DNA of 64,000 bases, taken from contig CM041465.1 of NCBI GenBank assembly GCA_023213395.1, forward strand, positions 110,987,741 to 111,051,740, written 5' to 3'. Positions 46,861 to 58,520 of this stretch are shown here, in pieces. The position numbers and the translations under genes are program-made. This stretch comes from Cycas panzhihuaensis (Eukaryota > Cycadophyta). The notes under the pieces were generated by a model, which was not told the origin of the DNA, ran no database searches, and worked only from the letters and a program-made list of their open reading frames with translations. The first letter of the stretch is position 1. Each line of letters starts with the position of its first letter.

Positions 46861-48245
46861 ACTCCAAATGTTGGAAGCTGACAATAGAGCCTTGGAGGAT
46901 ACAAGTTGTGACTCTGAACAAATGAGTGCACATCCAGCACCATCTTTTGAAGATAATAGAGTTGATAAAGGCAAAGCAATTATAGAAGAACCATCCTCTC
47001 CACCTTTAGTTGACAAAAATAAAATAGTGGTAGAAGGACCATCTTCCTTAGGTACATCAACATCCTCCTCACAAAATAATCATTTTAACGAACATGATAA
47101 GAACCAAGAAGTTGGGGAAATGAGGACATCATTCCCAACTTGAGGATCTCGAGAAGCTTACTAGCTCAATAAGGACATACGACCAGATGAGGTGGAAAAA
47201 ACTGACATTTGAAGTGCCCATAGAGTAAGGATGCAGGAATCATTATATACTGATCTTAAACCAGTAGAATTGCACCTTACTCTTAATGAAGAGCCCTTAA
47301 CGTACCAAGAAGCTATAAAGCATATAGCTTAGAGAAACACCATGAACGAAGAGTACCGATCTCTTATCAAGAATGGTACATAGGAGCTTGCTGATCTACC
47401 ACTTGGCAGAAAGGTAGTTCAAAATAAATGGGTGTTCAAAAACAAATATAGATTAGATAACACCTTTGAAAAACACAAGGCGAGGTTGGTAGCTAAAGGA
47501 TTTACACAAAGGGAAGGCATCGACAACACTAAAGTCTTTGCACCTACAACCAAGTAGCCTATAATTAGAACTCTTGTGGCTTTAATTACTCAACAAGGTT
47601 GGAAAATCCACCAACTCGATATTAAGACTATATTTCTCAATGGAGATCTTGAAGAAGAAATTTACATGGCTCAGCTAGAAGGATATGAGATCAAAGGTCA
47701 AGAGCATAAGGTTTGCAAGTTTAGAAAGTCCTTGTATGGCCTTAAACAAGCCCCTCTCACTTGGTTTGTCAAGTTGTTTGAAAGGTTGAGGCAACTTAGA
47801 TATGAGGTTTGTGACTATCAAGATATTGATGCAACATTGTTCATCAAGCGCCATAAGGATAAATTCACTTATCTCATAATCTTTGCGGATGACATGCTAG
47901 TAAGGGGTAATGGTGAATAGGCTATAAGCCAGTTGAAAAAGGACCTTGGTAAAATGTTCAAATTGTCTGAACTCAGTTTGATGAAATATTACTTGGGAAT
48001 TGAAGTAACACAAAAGAATAGAAAATTTTTCCTCTCCCAAGAAAAATACATCAACGATCTTCTAACCAAGTTCCAGTTAGAAGATGCTCGACTAGTGATG
48101 TTACCTATGGATCCTAACACCAAACTCTCAGCTGAAGGTGACACTAGGGAGGCAGATGCAACACTCTATAGGAAACTTGTAGGTAGTCTCATCTACACTA
48201 CCAATATAAGGCCATATATTATACACCTATGTTAGCATTCTTGCT
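46861..48245 (+). pseudogene. Cop-1 reverse transcriptase, broken
   Basis: A linker (46868-47143) leads to KWVFKNKYRLDN, RLVAKGFTQREGID, HQLDIKTIFLNGDLEEEIYM and SLYGLKQAPLTWF, with the active box FADDM (both Asp kept) near 47883. It continues with LGIEVTQKNRKFFLSQEKYI to LVGSLIYTTN. One stop splits 47920/47933. Confidence 0.9.
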
Positions 48246-48776
48246 CATGACATGACAAATCCTAAGCATAATCATTGGCAGGCAGCAGTGCGAGTGTTGA
48301 GATACCTTAAGATGACCAACAAATATGGTCTATTGTATGAACCTAATTCAGACTTCAAGCTTTCTGCATACATAGACTTAGACTTTGCAGGAGATAAATA
48401 TACAGGAAGATCTACATCTGGGTATGTAACATTTCTTGGAATAGCACCAATATCATGGAGATCCAAATGGCAGAAGATAGTTGTAGATTCAACTGATAAA
48501 GCTAAATACTTTGTTGCTTCTAAGACCAGTAAAGAGGTGATATGGTTGAGAAAATTATTGGAAACATTGAATATCACCCAAATAAGTCCTATGAGTCTTC
48601 ATGTAGATAATAAATCAGCAATCTACATGGCAAAAAATCATGTATTTCATGATCGTACTAAACACATAAGTATGAAAGTCCACAGGATTAGGGAACTTGT
48701 TCATGACAGCACAATTCAATTAGATTACTATCCCATAATAGATCAAGTGGCCGATATCTTCACCAAACCACTGTAA
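48246..48776 (+). pseudogene. Cop-1 RNase H
   Basis: This 174-codon open frame is nearly intact: LSAYIDLDFAGD, RSTSGYVTFLG, STDKAKYFVASKTSKEVIWL (E of the AEY motif changed to K), HVDNKSAIYMAKN and HISMKVHRIREL, ending in QVADIFTKPL. It is the end of pol. Confidence 0.9.
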
Positions 48777-48865
48777 AGGGTGAAGTTTGAATAGTTTCGA
48801 AGGCAGCTCAGCCTTAGGGCTTCCATCTTCGATTGATCAAAGAAGATGGCAATAAGATCATCATA

Positions 48866-48979
48866 CTCTATTCTCTTCGTGAAAACCCCTTGTGGGTGCA
48901 GAAGAATAAGAGTAAGTCTCTGCTCTATCCTCTTTGTGAAAATCCCATGTGGGCACGAAAGGATAAGGGTTGTACTTGT
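48866..48979 (+). repeat. Duplicated 57-base unit between Cop-1 pol and 3' LTR
   Basis: Units start CTCTATTCTCTTCGTGAAAA (48866) and CTCTATCCTCTTTGTGAAAA (48923) and share GTGGG. Cop-2 keeps the same duplication (57781-57900, other strand). Confidence 0.75.
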
Positions 48980-49270
48980 TTCAGAAAATTAGAACCTGTG
49001 AAAGCCCAAAAGGGCATAGGGGATGACTAAATAGTATATAGAGACTTAGCAGATTAAGCTGCATATTTAAGCTACTTGGCTATTAGGTTGCATCAAAGAG
49101 CCACCTTAGCCATTTTAATTTATAAAAGGGGCTATAGATCTTAGAAAGTTCATGGGTTTTTATTCTCTATGAAGGTTTTCAAATAAAAGTGTCATTTAGA
49201 ATTTCAATATAATAATGAGGCTCAAATGAAGACCTCATAGAATATATTTTCTAAAAATGACCTTCCACCA

Positions 49271-49283
49271 TTAAGGGGGGGAT
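49271..49283 (+). other. Cop-1 polypurine tract
   Basis: TTAAGGGGGGGAT lies directly before the LTR. Cop-2 has TTAAGGGGGAGAT. Confidence 0.85.
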
Positions 49284-49595
49284 TGAAAGAGGTTAATGTA
49301 TCAAGGTCATTTGCGTAAATTAATTATATGACCTTAGGATATATTATTAGCATTAGTCTCTTACTGAAATATACTTTATATGCATTTAGATGTAATTTTG
49401 GGTTCATGTCATTAGGTGGGAAAATCCTAACCTTAATGCTCACCCTCAATAATAAAAGGTGAAATCTCAAGGAGGGAGTAATTATTCATTCTCACCTCCA
49501 AGCTTACTCTCATATCTTGTTTCATCTTCATTTTCATTCTCCATTGCCATTGTATGCATGTGAGTGATTTATCTTCTAGATCCATCCTTCCTTTA
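49284..49595 (+). repeat. Cop-1 3' LTR
   Basis: It is 312 bases, TGAAAGAGG ... CCTTTA (final CA changed to TA), followed by the GCTTC duplication. Confidence 0.93.
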
Positions 49596-50010
49596 GCTTC
49601 CTCATATGAGGAACTGTAGATAGAACCATGGCCTAAACTGAGACTCTCCATCGATCCCATTTGGCCCATTCTATAAAAAACCTAGCTACCTCTCTATGGG
49701 AAGTGTCTATGCTGGCCAATATCCCTAGTGATGTTGGCGTCCCCCTTGATGGTACACCCAATATCCTTCTAATATCCTCAAGTGTGATAGTAATATTTCC
49801 TACCCATGGGAGGTGGAACACATGCCTTTGTCAGTCCTAGTGAGAGATGATGTTTACTAGGAGGCACTGGTCATATGCATTCTAAGGTGTCCTGATGACC
49901 TTCAGGAGCCCACAACATCATAGGGCCATCCTCTCCTATTGAGTCATCATTCTGATGAAGCTCATCATCACCGTGCCTATGTTCTCATAGTTATTAACAG
50001 TGAGAACAAC
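49596..50010 (-). pseudogene. Tat-B antisense gene, exon 2, 5' part (plant mobile domain)
   Basis: On the minus strand: VNNYENIGTVMMSFIRMM, then a stop-rich stretch, CLLVNIISH, and the clear PMD text VFHLPWVGNITITLEDIRRI continuing LGVPSRGTP (about 49821-49740). It aligns residue by residue with Tat-A 9225-8800. Cop-1 breaks it at 49595. Confidence 0.75.
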
Positions 50011-50519
50011 CTACAGATAACTAAAATTAGTTAGAAACCCTATGATTCCCTCTACCATATGTCATGCTCTCCTTTGGATGGTTGATGCTCCATTAAGATA
50101 AGCAAGCCCATCTATCTGGGCCTTTTTTCCTTTTTTTCTCTTATCCAACCTTTGCCCTGTGTCAAAATTTGTGGTACCATAGATATTGATGCAAACCCCA
50201 CTAAGAAAATTCTATTTTCTTAGCAGCCCCGTTGCAAACTTCATAACACCACAATATTTTTCATAGGGCCATGGATTACCCACCTAGAAAGAGGGGTTGG
50301 TGCCCTAAAAAAATTTTAAAATTTTATCTCAAGTGGACTGAACTTGGCCCATTAGGACTAGGGCTATCTAATGCCTTAGTCCTCCCCTTTCCTAAGGTGC
50401 ATTTGAGCTCTAGGGGAACCTGATTCACCCTTATGGGGCAAAAAATAAATTCTAAAAGCAGTAAAAATGGCATTAAATATAATTGACGAGATGGAATAAC
50501 TAGGGGATGATCGACTTAC
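50011..50519 (-). other. Intron 1 of Tat-B antisense gene
   Basis: Donor CTA|GTAAGT (50519), acceptor CTGTAG (50011), 509 bases, phase 0. It holds a GTGGTACCAT motif at about 50171 like those of the LTR. Confidence 0.6.
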
Positions 50520-50650
50520 TAGATTGGGCCTGATCGCTATAATCTCATTGATGCAATCTCAAGGGCTATCTACGCTCCTCAATCTAATGGTCAGATCTCC
50601 CGCTAAGTGCTCTTGAATGCTAGAAATGCTCACTATGTAAAGGGAACGGC
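50520..50650 (-). pseudogene. Tat-B antisense gene, exon 1, decayed
   Basis: It aligns with Tat-A 9814-9695 at the DNA level. The start ATG reads ACA here, and stops are present. Confidence 0.45.
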
Positions 50651-50702
50651 TTTAGATCTCTCATGGGGCTTATGAAAATGAACCCTATTTTCACCCTTCT
50701 CC

Positions 50703-50714
50703 CCTTCATATATG
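50703..50714 (-). promoter_or_regulatory. TATA-like box of Tat-B antisense gene
   Basis: CATATATGAAGG on the minus strand, at the same position relative to exon 1 as TATATAAGG in Tat-A. Confidence 0.45.
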
Positions 50715-51262
50715 TGAGGTCCCCAAGGGGTACCTTCTCCTTTTTCTTTACCATGACAAGCTTCAAGATTGTCTCTTTATCCTTACTTGCTTTGCCTTCA
50801 TGGTCTAACCCTTATTTTGCTCCCATATCCTACATTTCACTTTCTTTTGGTGTATTTATGATGACCCCTTTAGCTTCTTAGAGGCCCCTTTTGTCTCATT
50901 TTTTGTTCCACCCTAAAATGTGCCTATGTTTATACTCTTGTGACTTGTTTCAATGTCTTAAATCCATTTTTGCCATTTGCTTGAGCCTTTGAGGCTCCCA
51001 AGGGAAGTGTCTCCTCCCTTTCGAGCCTCCGTTGGCCCTTTTATGACTCTTGAGGGCCCTGAAAGGGTTCAGTTGTTATCCTCTTCCTATCATTTCATTA
51101 GGTAGATCTCCCTCGAGCTTGGTAGCCTATCCTTAAGGCTCTCCTATCCTCTCATGATCCATATTTGAAGCTTTCTAAGCTGTCATAGCCCTGTCATTAC
51201 CCTCTTTCTTTTGTATGTTGACCTTACCATTGCCATCTCTTCTATTGCTCTATTCTTTTACC
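50715..51262. other. Spacer between antisense promoter and aRNH (Tat-B)
   Basis: Corresponds to Tat-A 9886-10402. No protein recognised. Confidence 0.45.
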
Positions 51263-51680
51263 ATGGTACTACTCATCTTCACTGATAGAGGAAGTTGTGA
51301 TAATCCTAAATCTTTTGTTGCTATATGGATCCTATATGATCCCTCTAGATATGACTATATGTGTTTTAGAATCTTTCTATCTAAGGCTACAAATAATGAA
51401 GTTAAATACACAATCAATATCGAGGCCTTTACTAATGTACTTTGCTTTCACCATGGCCCTATCATCCTCTATTATGACTCTTAGATTATCATGTCATCAC
51501 TAACTTATTTTACCAAGTATGTTCCCCATGATTGAGAGCCATTACCTCAACTGCTAGGTCCCTTTTATCTCGCTTCTCTTCCATGGATGTTCAACACATT
51601 CCTTGAGATCTGAACACTGAGGTAAATAGCCTTGTTTACCACATCCTTGAGTGTCATCTGTCTCTCTTAGATGATCCCTC
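51263..51680 (+). pseudogene. Tat-B archaeal-type RNase H, decayed
   Basis: LLIFTDRGSCDNPKS, SKATNNEVKYTINIEAF and IILYYDS match the Tat-A aRNH in order. The first Asp, the Glu and the second Asp remain; the last Asp is Asn (TEVNSLV). Stops follow YYDS and occur downstream. Confidence 0.82.
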
Positions 51681-52181
51681 CTAGGTAGCCTAATAGGTCA
51701 CCTGATTGCCAAGGCTCTAAGATCATCCCTTCTTTTATTTATGATCCTTTCACACCTCCAAAAGTAGGCCACAGATAAGGTTAAACTATGGTGACCACTA
51801 AGTTTGTGTCTTCACCTTATCCTTCATACCACCCATGGCATGAAGCTCTTGCACTTTGACTCTCTATATGTCTGTATCTTTTGCTTATGTTTTCTTATCA
51901 ATTATGTTCATGACCTTGCACATCGCTCATTCTACATAGGTATGATAGGGGCACCCCCCTCATCCCCTTATTCTTTCATATCAGATTTTTAGGTGATGCA
52001 TAGGCGGCCCCTATGTTGCCCCTTCTCCTTCCTTGTCCATGCGATCTGCCACGACACCTACCATTGCCCTTAGATGGTGATACTTTTTTGTATTAGTAGA
52101 TGATACTAATCTTTTTGTGTTGACAACATTTGCCATCACTAGACACTTCAACATGACAAGGCTTTGCTACCAATAGGACAG
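51681..52181 (+). other. Tat-B 3' non-coding segment and polypurine tract
   Basis: Non-coding. It ends in AATAGGACAG directly before the LTR. Confidence 0.55.
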
Positions 52182-55100
52182 TGTTTCCTAGCTATAAGGA
52201 ATGGATATGGATGGCACCTCTCAGGTAGGCATAGTTATATATCTCTAATATTGCTCCTTGTATGCTTTAGAATATAATGAGATATTTGGTAGATGCATTC
52301 TATATGACATGGTTGTATGCATGGTTGAGATGCTTAGTTTGCCTATCCTTTCTTATGCCTACGACTATGGTTCACCCTATGATGACTCAGGACCAATGTC
52401 CTATGGCATTATGCAGCCCCCCCACAACAACTCTTGAGCACTTTTAGGTACTCTTAGGTCCTCCTTAGCCTACTTTTATTTACTATTAGCATTAGGCATG
52501 ATCCCTAATACATTATTTTAGGCCTGATCACACTTGTACATGTTATTTATCCCTCCTTGGGGCCTTTATTACTATTCTCTTCTCATTTAGTGAGATCCCA
52601 CTAATGCCTAGAGGTCTCCTAACTGCCTTACTAGTCTAATACATTACCCTATTATGACCTATAACCCTTCTTTTGGAGGTCCCCTATGCCTATATTTTAT
52701 TTTTCCCTATATTTCATTGGCATAGTGGTAATATTCATAGTACCGTAGCAAACTTCATGGTACCATGAACTTTGTCATAGGGTGAATGTCCACTAACTCC
52801 CATAACCTAGCAATGGCTAGTTTCACATTTATTATGAATTTGACATATGGAAGGACATAGTTTCCCACCCAGAGTGAACCTTAATCACTTGGTAGACCCA
52901 ATTTGGGCATAAAAGCCTAATTTTAAATCCATTTTACCTCTCTTGGCTTTCTTATGAAAGGAGAAAAAAATGCCTCTCATTTGCATTTTCTGATTTCTCC
53001 TTCTATCTTCCTCTTCTCTAGGGTAAATCCCTAGAGTGTAAGTCTATAGTAGCTCATGTCTAGTAGGTCTTCCTTCTAAGGTGCTCACTCTAATAGCTAC
53101 AATAAGTTTTGTAGGGTTTTCACTCTCCTTTTTGCCTTTAAGAGGAGCCTTCCTCCACCTAGTAAGAGGGATTCTCATCCTTTCATGGATGCATGAGATA
53201 ACTTACATTTCATTCTAATTTTTAGTGGTTGTTTTAGGTTTATTTCATATTATTCTTCCTCTTAGAAAATATATTTAGTGGGTATTTCCATTTATTTCTA
53301 AGTATTGCATGTATATATCCATCTCTTTTGTTCATTTAAAGAAAGGCAAACCCTTCCTTCCTCCTTGTTTGTACCTTAGTACCTCTTGGGTTCTTCTTGG
53401 GGCACAATTAGGTAGATTATTGGAACCCTTTAAGAGGGAGAATAGGATTCCATGGCTAGGGTTCTGACCCTCATAGCCATATACACTAGGGCAACCCCCT
53501 ACCTCTCTTAATAATCCTATGCCATATCCACCCTGCACACCAAGAAACCCCTTAAGGTGAGGGCCTTCATTGGTCATAGCATCTGTAGCCCCTTACAATG
53601 CATGCAACCAGCCCCTATACATATCATTTGGTAGTATATTTCTCTATAAATCTTACTGTTTTATGATATTTCTACTTCTTTGCTATATCTTATCAAAGTT
53701 ACAACATTTACACTCTTTGTAGCTTTTACATCTTTTTTGGGTTCTTATAAGTTGCATCATCCTTATTTACTTAGAGTTATAAACCCTCTTCTAACTTATT
53801 TCCCTAGAGTATCTGAGCATGTGAAGGTGACTTCTTTGGAGGAGCTACCCATTCTGAGGCTCTCCTTTCTCGAACCCTTAAAACCCCCTCTTCACTAAGT
53901 GATGTTTAGGAAACATTTAAGTATATAGTGGGAAATATTAGAAGATATATTATTTCTTTTCTTTAAGATATTAAGCAAGTTTTGGATTTCTTTTAATAAG
54001 CCCATGTATACAAACATACATCCATATGTATATGTGTATGTATTTTATCGCTTATTGAAGGGGGTTGGTTTACAAAGCATCTCTACCTACTTTGAGTAAG
54101 CAAGGATCATGTTAGAAGGTGCGTGCATTTCATTTTCATTTGTTTTATTTGAAACTTTCCTTTAAAGATATTCATTCTTTTTGGTTATACATTATGGGGA
54201 AGGTAAGGAAGCCCCACCAATGGTTATTTCCATAATACTAACCATGACTTACAACACAAGGTGACCAATGAAGGGAAGGCAACAAAGGGAAGAAGAGGCA
54301 CTTCATCAACTAGCTTGTTTCCAGGTGCACCTTCTCTAACCTACCTCTCTATTCTTGTTCTTTTCCTCCCCACATTTTCAAAAAGGAAGTAGGTTGCATT
54401 CACATATTAAGTGCAATTATTTATTTCACATTCATTCAAAAGGAAAGTCATTCATGTTTGTCTTCTTGACCATCTTATTGGTGTGCATTGACCTCACTCC
54501 CCTCTTCCCTCTTGCATGAGCATGAAAGAGGATAGTTTGGGTTAGTGCATTTATTATTTTGATCTTAAAAGGAAAGTGATAAAAAGGGGTTCTCTTCCTT
54601 TGTTGCATCCTTCTCTTACATTTACTTTACATACATACAAAAGGGTAGGAACAAGAAAGGAAACTTGGACTTTTTAGTAAGTATCTTTCTTTCATGCACT
54701 ATTAAACAAGTTGCATAAATAATCATACTCTCTTTCATTTTTTACATTCTCCTTTTCTTTTTCACCTAGTTCTTTTATTGGTAAAGATAAAAGAGAGAGA
54801 GGGAAAAGAGGAAGAGAAAGAGAGTTTCTTTTATGATGCATTTACTTAGTAGTAATACTTTGTATCTTTTTACTTAGTAGTAATACTTTTTATCTTTGCA
54901 CCATCCTTAAACAAGGACTAAGATATAATTTACACTTTCAATATACTTAGCCTCTTATTTTATTTTATCTAAATCTTAGAGGCTTCTATTTAGGTAATCC
55001 TTGGTAAGATTCCCCATTAGTCTTGTCCCTTTTGGGATTTAGTTTCCACACATCAAATCCCTCTCACATCCTACAACCTACCATCTCTCTCTTATTCCGT

Positions 55101-55441
55101 AGGCCCCTCTCCTATTATGGCTTGCCTCTTCTTTTCTCTTCCTTTTGGGAAGAGAGATTTTATCCTCCCTCTCCTTCCTTCACCTATCAAGATAAGAGAT
55201 TCCTTGCTTAGGCTACTTGGAAAACTGAGGACACCTTTACCCAACTTGAGTCCAAGAAGGTATTTACCGAAAGAGAGAGTCTCGTGTGTTATTTATGGGT
55301 CTTTGAACCTGTATTTCAATAAATAAACACCCTTTGTAGGTGACCTATCCCCTTGCCTTCAAGGACCTTTAAGCCCCTAGCATAGCGATAGTGTAGACTT
55401 AATATCCTTATGCTTAATGATCCCCTAAAGATGTGCTTCCA
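52182..55441 (+). repeat. Tat-B 3' LTR
   Basis: It is 3260 bases, TGTTTCCTAGCTATAAGG ... GCTTCCA. A small duplication of TACTTAGTAGTAATACTTT is seen near 54842-54890. Confidence 0.9.
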
Positions 55442-56480
55442 AGCTATATGACCAAGAGGTAGCTAGTAGAGGATCTATATGAGAGGCTATCGATATAGAG
55501 TGACAATCAATTCAATGTAGTTGAGAGAGTACTAATAGGAGAGCCTCTTATTATTGGTGGAGGGAGAAGGAGGGGGGGTAGAGGAGGAGGATATTAAGGA
55601 CAATATATAGTTGGTCAAGGCAAGAGAGGAGAGAGAGTTGAGTTGTTGCCCATCATAGGTGGGAGATGAGGTAAGGATACGCTCTATGTGATGGGTAGTG
55701 TACAAGGTGGAGATAGACGAGGATCTATACAGAACATGGAATTGGGATTAATAAATGGATAAGGGATGGGAGGTAATAGTAGTAGAGGAGAATAGGGAGA
55801 GCCTCCTTCAGAGGCTCCCCAAGAGCCTTAGGGAGAGGCAGTGACACAACTAAGAGAGGAGATGGTAGAGAAGCTAGTATGAGGAGGATAACTAATAGGT
55901 ATACTAATTAGTTTATGTTTTTGAATATGTTTGATTATTTTCTTTTAAATTATCTACCCTTTATATAGAATACTAATCAAAATTGATATATTTTTATGGA
56001 TAAGTGAGGATAGCTTGACTCTTTCAAAAGTCCATAGGATGCTTAATTTGATCTTCCCCTATGCATCTATATTAGAGGAGCCTCCCACATGGAACATCAT
56101 TGACTGCATAATGTTAAGGCATTAAATGAAATATTTTAGTCCTGTCCTACAAGCTCAAGATCTCATCCAAGATATATAAATGGAACTAAGACTTCGAGAA
56201 TTGGATCTCAAATTGGTAGAGGAGAAGTGATGTCATCTATGTAGGATGATGTTGGTACAGGCTAGGGGACAAGTTACTCCATTCGGGAGCACCATAATTC
56301 AATAGGGGTGACATCTTCCACCACGTAGAGAGTTGAAATATGGGTATACTCCAAATAGATGGGAGAAGGTAGAGCTAGGAGTATAAGGGAGATCTCACTT
56401 GAGCTCATAGAGATGATCATATTTTATACATGTAGAGGAGATGGGAAGGATATATGATATATTTTATGAGTCTAAGATGT
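55442..56480 (+). pseudogene. PMD-3, 3' part after the Tat-B insertion
   Basis: It starts with the second copy of the target duplication. DLYERLSI and VVERVLIGEPLIIGGG lead into a Gly/Arg-rich then Glu/Pro-rich linker (EPPSEAPQEP, VTQLREEMVEKLV). A likely intron starts at AATAG|GTATAC (about 55898); the acceptor is near 56070. The last exon is charged and helical-looking (AQDLIQDI, MELRLRELDLKLVEEK). The order PMD, linker, intron, coiled coil is that of the Tat antisense genes, but the sequence is clearly different. Confidence 0.45.
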
Positions 56481-56530
56481 TGTATCATGAGTCATAGAGT
56501 AACATATATACTCTATTTATTTCATATTCC

Positions 56531-56531
<1 letters not shown>

Positions 56532-56572
<41 letters not shown>
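56532..56572. repeat. (AT)n microsatellite
   Basis: About 20 TA units. Confidence 0.97.
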
Positions 56573-56575
<3 letters not shown>

Positions 56576-57189
56576 TCATTTTTATTATAATTTATATAAC
56601 AAATGTGATTGGATCATTGTCTTTAAACTCATTCCCCCCTTTTATCCATCTTTTATAAATTCAGTATGATATGCATTCATTAGTATGAGAGTCTATGAAA
56701 ACACATAATAATTTTTTTTCTCTCTCATTTTTTAATCTTTTGTCTAATTATTATTTTTTTTAGTTTTTTAAAAATTAATATGAACACAATAGTTTATACT
56801 TATTTTGAAGAGAAAGGGGTTTTAAAGGAGAAAAATCATAAAGAATAATAAAGGAAAGAAAATAGATAAAAATATAAAAGGAAGTAGATAGAAAAGATTA
56901 ATAATTCTATTCTTAAAAGCATGAAACCACTTGAAAAATAAATGATAATAGGTTTATAAAAATAGAATATAGAATAATATAAGTCCCTCTAAAAGGAAAA
57001 ACTTATATAATTCATATCATACTCAAGTTAGATTATATAAAGATAGATATAAATCCATATCTATATAATATATCTTAAGAAAAACACATTATTTATAGAA
57101 TAAAAGATTAATTCCACCCAATAAACAACTAGTTTCTTGAGTATATAGGATTCTCCATTGGCTCCTTCCAAGGCTAAGAAGCTTTTAGG
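56573..57189. other. AT-rich flank with nothing recognised
   Basis: Low-complexity A/T-rich DNA between PMD-3 and Cop-2. Confidence 0.5.
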
Positions 57190-57487
57190 TGAAAAGAGTA
57201 GATCTATCATTCATCTCTATGCACTAAACACAAAGGCAAATATAGGAGCAAGACGTACTTGAGAGAAAGAGTGTAGCTCTCATAAAATAGGGAGGTAAGA
57301 ATAAGCTTCCTCCATGAAGCTTTTGCTTTTATATTGAGAGAGGGAGCATTAGAGTTAGGTTAAATAAAATTACACATAATTCACATAAAATTGTATTTCA
57401 CTTAAGTTATCTAATTTAAAGTTCACTTAAGATTATTTTTAATAATAATCAACTAATATAATAACCTTGTGACATTAGCCCATTTCA
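57190..57487 (-). repeat. Cop-2 3' LTR
   Basis: About 298 bases. On the minus strand it starts TGAAATGGGCTAATGTCAC next to the polypurine tract. The far end (TCTTTTCA) is my best estimate. Confidence 0.75.
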
Positions 57488-57500
57488 ATCTCCCCCTTAA
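57488..57500 (-). other. Cop-2 polypurine tract
   Basis: TTAAGGGGGAGAT on the minus strand. Confidence 0.8.
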
Positions 57501-57780
57501 TAGTAGAAAGTCATTTCATCCTACTTTATTTTATCATATGAGATCTTCATTTGAGTATCTTATAAAGTAAACTATTATGATACTTTTGTGGGAAACCCTC
57601 ATAGGGAAGAAAACCCACAGACTTTCTAATCTACTAACTTGGCTTAGGCAGCTCTTTAAATAGAGCTAGATAACTAATCAGTATAATGAATTTTATAGTT
57701 GAAATCTATTGAGTCTCTATATACCATTTATTTATCCCCCATACCCTTGTAGGTTTTCATAGGTTCTAAATTTCTAAAAT

Positions 57781-57900
57781 GATACAACCCTTATCTTTTC
57801 ATACCCACAAGGGGTTTTTATAAATGGGATAGAGCATAGACTTACTCTTATCCTTCTACACCCATAAGTGGTTTTCACAAATAAGATAGAGTATGATGAT
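57781..57900 (-). repeat. Duplicated 3' unit of Cop-2
   Basis: Two copies with CTCTATCTTATTTGTGAAAA-like text on the minus strand, as in Cop-1 48866-48979. Confidence 0.65.
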
Positions 57901-57954
57901 CTTATTATTATCTCTTTCAATCAATTAGAGATGGGGGGCCTAAGTCTAAGTTGC

Positions 57955-58520
57955 CTTTGGAGCTATTCAGACCTTACCCTCTTCAGTGGTTTGGTGAAGA
58001 TATTGACCACTTGATCTAATATGGGATAGTACTCTAGTTAAATTATTCCATCATGAACTAGTTCTATCATCCTATGGACTTTTATACTTGTATGTTTAGT
58101 ACAATAATGAAATACAAGATTTTTAGCCATTTGGATTGTAGATTGATTATCCATATGTAAGCTAGTAGAACTTGTTTGGGTGGCATTCAATGTATTCAAT
58201 AAATTTTTAAGCCATATCACAACTCCTTACTTGTCTGAGAAGTAGTAATATATTCAACTTCAGTAGTTGAGTCTGTAGCTATCTTCTATCATCTAGATAT
58301 CCATGATATTGGTATTATTCCAAGAAATATACCTAGATGCAGATCTTCTTATGTCTTTATCTCTAGTAAAGTTTGAGTCTGTATATGTATAAAGTTTGAA
58401 TTGTATATTAGGTTTATATAGCAGACCATATTTTCTAATCATCTTGAGGTACCTCAACACTCGTATTACAGTCTTCCAGTGATTTTACTTAGGATTTATC
58501 ATGAATCTTATAAGAATATC
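57955..58520 (-). pseudogene. Cop-2 RNase H, broken
   Basis: The readable part is IWLKNLLNTLNATQTSSTSL, MDNQSTIQMAKNLVFHYCTK and HTSIKVHRMIELVHD (58220-58038), the C-terminal half of copia RNase H. Confidence 0.82.

Larger units (their letters stand above)
41926..49595 (+). mobile_element. Cop-1: complete Ty1/copia retrotransposon, decayed
   Basis: It is 7670 bases with two 312-base LTRs, an iMet primer site, a 2 kb leader, gag, protease, integrase, RT, RNase H and a polypurine tract, in copia order. The target duplication GCTTC is perfect (41921-41925 and 49596-49600). Target sequence on each side rejoins the Tat-B antisense exon. LTRs differ at about 18 of 312 sites by hand count, 16 of them transitions. 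Confidence 0.95.
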
